A stretch of DNA of 24,338 nucleotides from CAZUSC01 sp964622915. Its GTDB lineage: Bacteria; Patescibacteriota; Andersenbacteria; UBA10190. Below the pieces are notes generated by a model. That model was not told where the DNA came from, searched no databases, and worked only from the letters and a program-made list of their open reading frames with translations. Both the position numbers and the translations under genes were made by a program. The stretch is taken from positions 1 to 24,338 of the forward strand of contig CAZUSC010000026.1 in assembly GCA_964622915.1 (NCBI GenBank), written 5' to 3'. Of this stretch, positions 6,796 through 13,466 are shown in pieces. Every line of letters begins with the position of its first letter. Position 1 is the first letter of the stretch.

Positions 6796-8001
6796 CTATA
6801 ACACCAACACAAGGTTGTAAATGGGCAGCAGCACTGCTCCTACCACAATGCCCACGCCGATACCTAAGATAACAATTAATATCGGCTCTAACAGAACCGT
6901 GGCGGAATCCATCATAATATCGACATCCCGCCGAAAAAAACGGCTGGCTTCGGCAAATGACTTGTGCACTTCACCACTGCGTTCGCCCACCGCCACCATT
7001 GATGTCAACATCGGCGGCATATAATGTTCCTGCTGCCACACCGAGGAAATGGAAGCGCCGTCCTTAATTGCTTTAATTGTTCCGTCCAAGATCCGCTGGT
7101 AAACCCGATTGCCCACGGCCTCTTTAGCTAACGCCAAGGCTTCCAAGGCTGGTACGTCGCTGGAAAAAAGCGTGTGCAGAATGGAAGTAAGCCGCGCCAA
7201 GTAAAGTTTACGGAAGAAACGACTAAGAACAGGCACACGCAGAACGTAGGTGCTAAAAGTATACCGGCCTTCCGGTGTTTTAAAGTAGGAATAAGCAATC
7301 GCCACTATTACCGCCGCCACAATCAGAACGAGCAGCCAATAGGACTGAAAAAATTGCGTGGTGCTAATCAATACCCGAGTTGGCCACGGCAGACGAACTC
7401 CGGCATCAGCAAAGAGATCTACCAGCTGCGGCAGCACATAGGCAAACATTACTATTGATAAAATGACCACCAGGACTAAGACAAAAATGGGATAGAGCAA
7501 AGCTGCCCGGACTTTGCGCAAAAAATTGTAATCTTGCTCTAGGTAGTCCGAGACCGTACCCAGTGATTCGCTCAATCGCCCGCTGGCTTCCCCGGTCCGC
7601 ACGATACCAAGCACGAAAGCAGAGAAAGTTTTGGGATGGCGGCTCATGGCATTGGACAACGACTCGCCCGACTCTATTTCATAGGCTAATTCCTGCATAA
7701 TTTTACGCCAGGCCCGTTTGTTAATTTGCTTTTCGATCGCCCGCAATGATTCCATGATGGGCACGCCCGCCCGAATCATTGAAGAAGTCTGGCGCATAAA
7801 AAGAATCATTTCTTTCATGCCGACTGCTCTTCCCCCCACCTCGCGTTGTAAAAACGACGCCTCCGCAACTGCGGTGACCGAGGCCGGCGCCAGGCCGTGT
7901 GAGCGCAATAAATTTATGGCCCGCTCTTCACTGGCGGCCCGTAAGGTGCCTTTGGTGAGGCGGCCATCGGCCTGCCGCGCTTGGTAAGTAAACTTCTGCA
8001 T
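6796..8001 (-). CDS. pilC: Type IV pilus inner-membrane platform protein PilC
   Basis: PilC/GspF is the polytopic membrane platform on which the PilB and PilT motors act. The protein has about 401 residues. It shows the duplicated GspF domain: a first cytoplasmic four-helix part with MRQTSSMIRAGVPIMESLRA and GESLSNAMSRHP, transmembrane helices near YPIFVLVLVVILSIVMFAYV and SYWLLVLIVAAVIVAIAYSY, a second copy with LARLTSILHTLFSSDVPALE, and a final helix LEPILIVILGIGVGIVVGAV. The chosen ATG at 8001 gives MQKFTYQARQADGRLTKG, the usual GspF start. Its ATG lies in the TATG that borders repeat element 8003-8113; a longer in-frame reading MLLGM comes from the repeat and is rejected. Confidence 0.96.
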   Translation of the reverse strand: MQKFTYQARQADGRLTKGTLRAASEERAINLLRSHGLAPASVTAVAEASFLQREVGGRAVGMKEMILFMRQTSSMIRAGVPIMESLRAIEKQINKRAWRKIMQELAYEIESGESLSNAMSRHPKTFSAFVLGIVRTGEASGRLSESLGTVSDYLEQDYNFLRKVRAALLYPIFVLVLVVILSIVMFAYVLPQLVDLFADAGVRLPWPTRVLISTTQFFQSYWLLVLIVAAVIVAIAYSYFKTPEGRYTFSTYVLRVPVLSRFFRKLYLARLTSILHTLFSSDVPALEALALAKEAVGNRVYQRILDGTIKAIKDGASISSVWQQEHYMPPMLTSMVAVGERSGEVHKSFAEASRFFRRDVDIMMDSATVLLEPILIVILGIGVGIVVGAVLLPIYNLVLVL

Positions 8002-8002
8002 A

Positions 8003-8113
8003 CCCAGTAACAACTACTTTACCTGGCGACGCGCAGCGAGCCGGTTGGTAGTATTCTTCTCAATGATTAAGTGCTGATTCATATTGTTGGTAGGTTAGAT
8101 TATGTCGCCTCGG
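8003..8113 (-). repeat. Spacer element copy A (right inverted repeat lost) before pilC
   Basis: On the minus strand it ends in AAGTAGTTGTTACTGGG followed directly by TATG, the pilC start. It shares about 60 bases with the element at 12660-12813, including the hairpin region and the GAGGCGACAT stretch. The opposite CCCAGTAACAATACTT end is missing; a TATGCC joins straight to GAGGCGACAT, as if an internal deletion removed it. CATA occurs on both borders (7999-8002 and 8114-8117). Confidence 0.65.
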
Positions 8114-8161
8114 CATATGTCTTTTTAGTGTAAATCTTTGCCGAGCAAAGCAAAAACGCTG

Positions 8162-9214
8162 TTATTTATCTAACCGCCGCGTCGAGGAGAAATACGGCCG
8201 GGCGTCTTCCAAGCGCACTGCCCCGGCATCCACCAACGCCTGCAAGCTAGCGTCGAGCGTCTGCATTCCCACATCGGAACTGGTTTGAATGATACCGAGG
8301 ATCTGATGCACATTGCCTTCGCGAATCACGTTGCGTACGGCGGTAGTTGTAATCATGATTTCCACGGCCGGGATCCGGCCGCCGGCCGTCCAAGGTAGGA
8401 GCCGCTGGGAGACTACCCCCGACAAGGCATTGGCCAACTGCGAGCGAACTTGGCGCTGTTGTTCCGGCGGAAAAGAATCAATGATTCTCTCGACGGTTTG
8501 CCCAGCATCATTAGTATGCAAAGTGGCAAAAACCAGATGGCCCGTTTCGGCGACGGTTAAGGCAGTTTGCATCGAATCTAAATCACGAACTTCGCCGACC
8601 ATGATGACATTGGGATCTTGCCGCAGCGTGGCCCGAATAGCCGAGGCAAAGGAGACGGCATCATGGCCGACTTCCCGTTGATCAATGATCGACTGCTGAT
8701 CGCTAAAAGAGTATTCAATCGGATCTTCAATAGTAATAATATGCTCGCGGCGATTTTGATTGATGTAGTCAATTAAGGCCGCCAGCGTGGTCGATTTGCC
8801 GTGGCCAGCTGGGCCGACCATCAGTACAAACCCTTGCTTTAATTCCGCGAAATGCAGCACTTGGGGCGGCAAATGGAGTTCTTCAATCGTCCGAATTTTG
8901 GTTGGAATCAAACGCAGTGCCGCTGACAGTTGGCCAAAATGATAAAAAATATTGACACGAAAACGCGGACCGCCCCCCGGCAAGGCATACGAAAAGTCAG
9001 ATTGTTGGTTCTTTTCTAAAGCCTCGGCCGAGCGCTGCTTGCCGCCGAGCAGCTGCTCCATCATTTGTTTTGATTCGTCCGCTGTGATGGTGCTGCCGCC
9101 GACGGGCTGTAGTACACCGTCTACTCGAAAGAACGGGGACCGGCCCTCGGTGACATGAATATCAGATGCCCCGGCCTCCTGGGCTTCTTTCAGTAAGTCA
9201 TCAATCGTTCGCAT
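8162..9214 (-). CDS. pilT: Type IV pilus retraction ATPase PilT
   Basis: PilT is the hexameric AAA-like ATPase that depolymerises the pilus, driving twitching and DNA pull-in. The protein has 350 residues, normal for the family. Landmarks are the N-terminal ASDIHVTEGRSPFFRVDG, Walker A GPAGHGKST (about 134-142, with the usual TGS replaced by AGH), the Asp box TIEDPIEYSF, Walker B with RQDPNVIMVGEVRD (about 198-211), and the His box TLHTNDA. The ATG at 9214 has AGGAGG only 2 bases upstream, much closer than usual. It follows the response regulator by 18 bases and is separated from pilC by repeat copy A. Confidence 0.96.
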   Translation of the reverse strand: MRTIDDLLKEAQEAGASDIHVTEGRSPFFRVDGVLQPVGGSTITADESKQMMEQLLGGKQRSAEALEKNQQSDFSYALPGGGPRFRVNIFYHFGQLSAALRLIPTKIRTIEELHLPPQVLHFAELKQGFVLMVGPAGHGKSTTLAALIDYINQNRREHIITIEDPIEYSFSDQQSIIDQREVGHDAVSFASAIRATLRQDPNVIMVGEVRDLDSMQTALTVAETGHLVFATLHTNDAGQTVERIIDSFPPEQQRQVRSQLANALSGVVSQRLLPWTAGGRIPAVEIMITTTAVRNVIREGNVHQILGIIQTSSDVGMQTLDASLQALVDAGAVRLEDARPYFSSTRRLDK

Positions 9215-9232
9215 ACCCTCCTGGGAACTAGC

Positions 9233-9643
9233 CTACGACTTATTATCGGTGGCAGCTGGCGTCTGTCCGGCTAAAATTGCTTTAATTTTCTCAACAACTT
9301 CCGAGGGCGTGTAGTGAGCTTTGATAATGTAATCATTCGCGCCCAATTTTATACCGCGCTCGACGTCCGGCTTTTGTCCGAGATTAGTCAGCAAAATAAT
9401 TGGTAGATCTTTGGTGCGCTTATCCGCCCGCAGTCCCTCCAATATTTCAAAGCCGTCTTTCTTCGGTAAAACAATGTCCAGCAACAAGAGGTCGGGCAGC
9501 GGATCTTGTTGCAATCTGGCCCAAGCCGTCCCGCCATCTTCCTTGATTTCTACCTGGTAGCCCATGCTCGTCAGTTTTGTTTGGTACATGCCCGAGATAA
9601 AAGAATCATCCTCCACCAATAAAATAGAATTTTTGTCAGACAT
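9233..9643 (-). CDS. Single-domain CheY-like response regulator
   Basis: A 136-residue receiver domain with no output domain. Residues ED-D at 11-13, phosphoacceptor Asp56 (in LLLLDIVLP), Thr86 (ILLTN) and Lys108 (YIIKAHYTP) form the complete receiver active site. It lies between pilB and pilT in the same orientation, so it likely controls pilus extension or retraction through protein contact, as single-domain regulators do in twitching systems. That is inferred from context. No histidine kinase is encoded in the window. The gene begins right next to a heptamer array (9650-9684). Confidence 0.93.
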   Translation of the reverse strand: MSDKNSILLVEDDSFISGMYQTKLTSMGYQVEIKEDGGTAWARLQQDPLPDLLLLDIVLPKKDGFEILEGLRADKRTKDLPIILLTNLGQKPDVERGIKLGANDYIIKAHYTPSEVVEKIKAILAGQTPAATDNKS

Positions 9644-9649
9644 AGGGTT

Positions 9650-9789
9650 AAGTAGAAAGTATTAAGTAGTAGGTAGTAAGTATCGTGATACGGCAACGAC
9701 GAATAACTTACTCACCTTTCTTTGCCGAGGTAAAGACACAGTGGCGTTATTGCTAGTGGTCGATGTTGTATACATGATACTTGATACTG
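9650..9789. repeat. Spacer bounded by facing heptamer arrays (AAGTAGT type)
   Basis: The pilB-regulator spacer starts with five 7-base units at 9650-9684 (AAGTAGA, AAGTATT, AAGTAGT, AGGTAGT, AAGTATC) and ends with the inverse units GATACTT, GATACTG at 9776-9789. About 90 bases lie between, with no ORF of note. The two ends could pair to form a long hairpin. No promoter is clear in the spacer. Confidence 0.65.
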
Positions 9790-9794
9790 ATAAA

Positions 9795-11549
9795 TTAGGG
9801 AGTTGTTTTTTGGTCCTCCGATGTCACTCGCAGGACATCCTCAAATAATACCTCACCGGCTAGGGCTTTGAGCAGGCCGTCTTGGCGCATAGTTATCATC
9901 CCTTCCTGGCGAGCTATGTCCTGCAGTGTATCATATTCAGCCGCATTATTAATAGCTTCTCGCAAGTGCCGCGTTACCTTCACCGCCTCAAAAATAGCCA
10001 GCCGGCCAACCACTCCCCGCTCCTGGCAGGCCGGGCAGCCAGGACTGGCATACAACACACTAGGGCTCTTCACGTTGGGAGCGGAAAAATATTCTTCGGG
10101 CAAACCAACTAGCATGTCTTCAATCTTCTTTTTCAAAGCAGCCGTGACCGGCACTTCTTTTTTGCACTCCTGACAAATTTTACCGACCAAACGTTGCGCG
10201 GCCAGCAGCCGCAAACTGGCTGCCAATAAAAAAGGGTCAATGCCCATATCCATTAACCGAGGCACCGTGCCCACGGCATCATTAGTATGGATGGTCGTTA
10301 AAACCAGGTGACCTGTTAATGAGGAGTGCACGGCTAATTCGGCCGTCTCCCGATCACGAATTTCTCCCACCATAATAATATCGGGGTCTTGCCGGAGAAT
10401 ACTGCGTAAACCGGAAGCAAAACTCAGGCCAATTTCCGGATGCACTTGCGTTTGGTTGACTCCTTCTATTTCATACTCCACCGGATCCTCCAAGGTGACT
10501 ATGTTGGTATCTGGCGTATTAAGTAAGGAAAGCGCCGTGAAAAGAGTGGTAGATTTACCGGCGCCCGTGGGCCCCGAGATTAAAATGATGCCGTGCGGAA
10601 CGTGTAAGCCATCAACAAATATTTTTTGTGTTTGCCCGCGTAACCCTAACTCGTCAAAAGAAGGGGCGCCGGAAGACTTGTCGAGAATACGCAGCGCCAC
10701 TTTTTCGCCAAAAGTAGTCGGCATGGTGGACACTCGGAAATCATAGGCTCGTTCATCAACCGTGGCGGAAAATCGTCCATCCTGGGGCAAACGCGCTTCG
10801 TCGATTTTTAGATTAGATAATATTTTCACGCGCGAAACCACCGCAGAATGAACCTTCAGCGGCAGGATCAAAGAGGTGTGCAGTTTGCCGTCAATGCGAT
10901 AACGCGTACGTAATTCTCGCTCGGTGGGCTCGATGTGAATATCAGAAGCATGCCCTTCAATAGCATGACGAATGATAACGGCTACGACCTTGCTGACCGG
11001 CGCTTCTTCCATCACCCGTTCAATGTCCCGGCTGTCTTTACCGGTAGTCTGTTGCTTGACGCTGGCTAATTCCTGCGTAAAGTCACGGAGCGCTCCGCCG
11101 ATTTCTGCTTCCGCTGCCGACGACCCGCCAAAAGCCGCCTCAATAGCTTCTGGGGAAGCCAAATAAATCTCGGGGATTAACCCTTTGCGGCGGGCAATAA
11201 ACTTAACTGCTTCTTGCGCTTGAAAATCCTCCGGCGCCTGCAGGGCGGCTAGGAGTTTGCCGTCTTTAACATCAAAAGCCACGAAGCGGTAAGTAATAGC
11301 GGCCTTACGGGAAATATCCCGCATCGCTTCGTCGTTAATTTTGATCTGACTTAAATCAATATATGGCACGCCCAGTACTTCCGCTTGTACTTGGGCCAGC
11401 GCTTCCGGAAATACTAATCGCTCCGTCCGGATAATTTCTTCGTAAGAAATCTGTTCCTGGGCCGCGCGTTTTCTTACATGCTCGACTTGCGCTGGTTTTA
11501 ATAAACCCCGCTCTGCCAACAATTCAAGTAATTGGGTCTGATCCTCCAT
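9795..11549 (-). CDS. pilB: Type IV pilus extension ATPase PilB
   Basis: PilB powers pilus assembly from the cytoplasmic side of the platform. The protein is 584 residues, with an N-terminal MshEN-type domain (about 1-140), then the GspE core: RYRIDGKLH near 217-224, Walker A GPTGAGKST (326-334), Asp box LEDPVEYE (353-360), Walker B with RQDPDIIMVGEIRD (386-399), and His box IHTNDA. Two CxxC pairs, CQEC (459-462) and CPAC (505-508), form the PilB zinc site. The start ATG is 6 bases after the stop of the small membrane protein, so the two are likely coupled. PilT is encoded two genes downstream. Confidence 0.97.
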   Translation of the reverse strand: MEDQTQLLELLAERGLLKPAQVEHVRKRAAQEQISYEEIIRTERLVFPEALAQVQAEVLGVPYIDLSQIKINDEAMRDISRKAAITYRFVAFDVKDGKLLAALQAPEDFQAQEAVKFIARRKGLIPEIYLASPEAIEAAFGGSSAAEAEIGGALRDFTQELASVKQQTTGKDSRDIERVMEEAPVSKVVAVIIRHAIEGHASDIHIEPTERELRTRYRIDGKLHTSLILPLKVHSAVVSRVKILSNLKIDEARLPQDGRFSATVDERAYDFRVSTMPTTFGEKVALRILDKSSGAPSFDELGLRGQTQKIFVDGLHVPHGIILISGPTGAGKSTTLFTALSLLNTPDTNIVTLEDPVEYEIEGVNQTQVHPEIGLSFASGLRSILRQDPDIIMVGEIRDRETAELAVHSSLTGHLVLTTIHTNDAVGTVPRLMDMGIDPFLLAASLRLLAAQRLVGKICQECKKEVPVTAALKKKIEDMLVGLPEEYFSAPNVKSPSVLYASPGCPACQERGVVGRLAIFEAVKVTRHLREAINNAAEYDTLQDIARQEGMITMRQDGLLKALAGEVLFEDVLRVTSEDQKTTP

Positions 11550-11555
11550 TCCAAA

Positions 11556-11849
11556 CTACAGGAATGGATTAGCTTTTCCAGCCGCCGCCGGCGGCCGCAC
11601 TGGCAGCAGGCTTTGCAGTATCCCAATGTTCAACGCCTTGTAAGCCGCTCTTTGCAACACTAAGACCGGAAAGGCTTCTTCCTCTCCTCTCCTCTCCGTT
11701 GTGGTGGTGGGCGCACCAGTAGCATCACTGGGCACGCTAACAGTCGTCTCCTTAGGCAGTAAAAGCAGCACGGCGCCGCTGACCACAATCACCGCCAGCA
11801 AAATAGCGGCCAGTATAATGATGAGTCGTCGCTGTTGATCGGAAGGCAT
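11556..11849 (-). CDS. Small single-pass membrane protein in the PilP position
   Basis: A 97-residue protein with a basic start (MPSDQQRRL), one transmembrane helix (about 9-31, IIILAAILLAVIVVSGAVLL), a Thr/Pro-rich linker (ATGAPTTTTERRGEEE) and a C-terminus ending GKANPFL. It lies between pilO and pilB, where pilP stands in proteobacterial pilMNOP sets, and the terminal N-P-F recalls the PF motif of PilP. I see no lipobox cysteine and no PilP beta-domain, so homology is not shown. Inferred role: an alignment-complex component or a linker to the motor. The spacer upstream contains a heptamer array (11861-11881) and repeat element copy B. Confidence 0.77.
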   Translation of the reverse strand: MPSDQQRRLIIILAAILLAVIVVSGAVLLLLPKETTVSVPSDATGAPTTTTERRGEEEAFPVLVLQRAAYKALNIGILQSLLPVRPPAAAGKANPFL

Positions 11850-11860
11850 GTTTGTTAAAT

Positions 11861-11881
11861 TAATTTCTAATTTCTAATTTC
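11861..11881. repeat. Short heptamer array (TAATTTC x3)
   Basis: Three identical 7-base units TAATTTC; read on the minus strand this is GAAATTA, the same unit as in the 685-719 array. It lies 12 bases upstream of the small membrane protein start, between that gene and repeat copy B. Confidence 0.7.
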
Positions 11882-11902
11882 CAAAAATTATTACGGGGCA
11901 TA

Positions 11903-12045
11903 CCCAGTAACAACTACTTCACTCGGCCGCTCTAATCGAGCCGAGAAGTTGCTTAAATATAAGTGATTCAATGATTTCATAGTAATGACTTGCTGGAACT
12001 AAAGAGGGCGCTGCCGGTGAGATTTGGTGAAGTATTGTTACTGGG
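11903..12045 (-). mobile_element. MITE-like structured spacer element, copy B
   Basis: A 143-bp element with terminal inverted repeats: on the minus strand it begins CCCAGTAACAATACTT and ends AAGTAGTTGTTACTGGG. It is flanked by direct CATA copies (11899-11902 and 12046-12049), consistent with a 4-bp target duplication. Just inside the repeats, CAC pairs with GTG. Next to the terminal repeat at the 3' end (minus sense) is a hairpin, CTCGGC with GCCGAG. It contains no transposase. It lies between pilO and the small membrane protein; here the border TATG is not a gene start. Confidence 0.65.
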
Positions 12046-12058
12046 CATATGAGAAGAT

Positions 12059-12658
12059 TTATAATTCTAGTTTGTCGCTTTGCATATAAAACTGAATCAC
12101 CATCTCGCCGGAAATCCGGTCCGGAGCCGTCTCGTTGCGGTTAATTTGAATGTTCATAATATCCATTAACCGAGGGGCACGCTCTAGCTCGGTAATGAAA
12201 CTGCGTAACTGCTGGTAGGTACCATTAAACTTAACACTGGCGCCGAGCGGTATGACACTCCCCGGCAGGGCGACCGCTTCGCCGCGGGACCGGCGCGAAT
12301 TAAGTTGCGATTGAATCGAGCTGGAATTATTAATAATGTTATCGATTACTAACCCAGATGTCTGGCCGCTCTGATGTAAAATGCGCAGCGCATCTTCAAT
12401 TCTCTCTTTAGTGGGCAGCATAATTGCCAGCCGGTCTTCCTGCTCTGGCTGTACTTGCAAAGCCGCCAGTTTGCGATCTACTGTCCGTAAAAACTCCTCC
12501 CGCTCTAGTAGTAAAGCCCCTTGGGCAACAATGCTATCGCGCCGTTCGCCAATATTATTGAGCAACGGCCGCAGTATGGTGAAAACGACCACAATCGCCA
12601 ACAGAGCGACTCCACTCAAGACAATGTATGGTGTATTAACGGAAGAATTAGCAGCCAT
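12059..12658 (-). CDS. pilO: Type IV pilus alignment protein PilO
   Basis: PilO is a bitopic inner-membrane protein that dimerises with PilN and links the PilM ring to the periphery. The protein has 199 residues: a short N-terminus, one transmembrane helix (about 12-32, VLSGVALLAIVVVFTILRPL), a coiled-coil stretch with DRKLAALQVQPEQEDRLAIM, and a C-terminal alpha/beta domain containing VKFNGTYQQLRSFITELERA, a pattern typical of PilO. The ATG at 12658 is inside the TATG bordering repeat copy C; an in-frame extension reading MLLGM is encoded by the repeat and rejected. Removing the element would place this ATG 3 bases after the pilN stop. Confidence 0.88.
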   Translation of the reverse strand: MAANSSVNTPYIVLSGVALLAIVVVFTILRPLLNNIGERRDSIVAQGALLLEREEFLRTVDRKLAALQVQPEQEDRLAIMLPTKERIEDALRILHQSGQTSGLVIDNIINNSSSIQSQLNSRRSRGEAVALPGSVIPLGASVKFNGTYQQLRSFITELERAPRLMDIMNIQINRNETAPDRISGEMVIQFYMQSDKLEL

Positions 12659-12659
12659 A

Positions 12660-12813
12660 CCCAGTAACAACTACTTTACCTGGCGACGCGAAGCGAGCCA
12701 GTTGGTAGTATTGTTCTTAATTGTAAATTGATTAGTCATGTAAGTTATTGGAGTAGATGATGTCGCCTCACGCATCCCGCCTTCAGGCGGGATTGTAAAG
12801 TATTGTTACTGGG
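12660..12813 (-). mobile_element. MITE-like structured spacer element, copy C
   Basis: A 154-bp element filling the pilN-pilO gap. On the minus strand it begins CCCAGTAACAATACTT and ends AAGTAGTTGTTACTGGG, with CATA direct repeats at 12656-12659 and 12814-12817. The next inner bases, TAC and GTA, pair. It carries a hairpin near its start (CCCGCC, TGAA loop, GGCGGG; 12776-12791) and a second before the terminal repeat (CTGGC with GCCAG). About 60 bases match copy A. Deleting the element plus one TATG restores a tight pilN-pilO junction. Confidence 0.72.
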
Positions 12814-12819
12814 CATACC

Positions 12820-13410
12820 TTACTTGTTCTGTTTTAAGAGCGAGGGGTTAAACTTCAAGTCCGCCGAAAAGAGATATTGGACGCTAACTACCCCAGACTC
12901 GGCATTGCTGTTTTCCTCCCGCCGTACTTCCGCCAGTTTGCCCTCGCGAAAAGCACTGGGATGGTCGGTACTTTCAATCAGACTGGCCAGGGCTAGAGCG
13001 ACTTTATCGATATCTAGTGTCAAGCCCGTCAGACTGACACCGCCCGTTTCACTACCCGCTTCTAGTCGCTTTAAGACCACATCTCTTGGCAACAGACGCT
13101 CCAGATCACGCCAGACAACTTCCCAACTAATGTGCTCATTCAGCAGGACATCCAGCGCTTTTAGCCGCTCTTCAAAGAGCACAATGCGCTTAGCGTCGGC
13201 ATCCAACTTACTTATTTCCACTTGCACGTTGCGAATCCTCTCCGCTAAAGCGGCCTGGCGCCCGGCCAGACTATAGTTATACAAAAATAAACTAGACCAA
13301 ATCAAAAGTACGCCCAACGCTATCAGTCCTGATAATATAAACAGACGACGGCGCCGACGACGGGCCTCCACAATAAATTGCGTACCGGGCGCTAGGTTAA
13401 TACTGGGCAT
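12820..13410 (-). CDS. pilN: Type IV pilus assembly protein PilN
   Basis: PilN binds PilM through its cytoplasmic N-terminus and PilO in the periplasm-equivalent space. The protein has 196 residues. It begins MPSINLAPGTQF, matching the conserved INL.P motif that inserts into PilM, followed by an Arg-rich stretch (ARRRRRRL), one transmembrane helix (about 24-44, LFILSGLIALGVLLIWSSLF), a coiled coil, and a domain with WRDLERLLPRDVVLKRLEA, the typical PilN W..L...LP pattern. It starts 56 bases after pilM, with a possible extended -10 promoter in between. The stop TAA lies 2 bases from the CATA border of copy C. Confidence 0.89.
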   Translation of the reverse strand: MPSINLAPGTQFIVEARRRRRRLFILSGLIALGVLLIWSSLFLYNYSLAGRQAALAERIRNVQVEISKLDADAKRIVLFEERLKALDVLLNEHISWEVVWRDLERLLPRDVVLKRLEAGSETGGVSLTGLTLDIDKVALALASLIESTDHPSAFREGKLAEVRREENSNAESGVVSVQYLFSADLKFNPSLLKQNK

Positions 13411-13433
13411 ACGACTTTCAAATAATTGCCACT

Positions 13434-13442
13434 ATCATACCA
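13434..13442 (-). promoter_or_regulatory. Possible extended -10 promoter of pilN
   Basis: The minus strand reads TGGTATGAT between pilM and pilN, 24 bases before the pilN ATG. The TGn extension is present and the -35 is weak. It could allow pilN and later genes to be transcribed separately from pilM. Confidence 0.4.
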
Positions 13443-13466
13443 CGGAAATAGTCACTACAAAAAATA

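Noticed and set aside
7999..8013. Longer N-termini beginning MLLGM for PilC (also PilO at 12670 and LemA at 14791)
   Set aside because: The extra codons TTG TTA CTG GGT are the terminal repeat of the spacer elements; three unrelated proteins share them only because the repeat precedes each ATG.
11556..11849. Naming the small membrane protein pilP
   Set aside because: Position and the terminal NPF fit, but there is no lipobox and no PilP beta-domain.
13396..13412. PilN start ATGCCCAGTATTAAC as another end of the repeat family
   Set aside because: The match covers only about 12 bases, there is no partner arm, and the codons give the conserved PilN INL.P motif.
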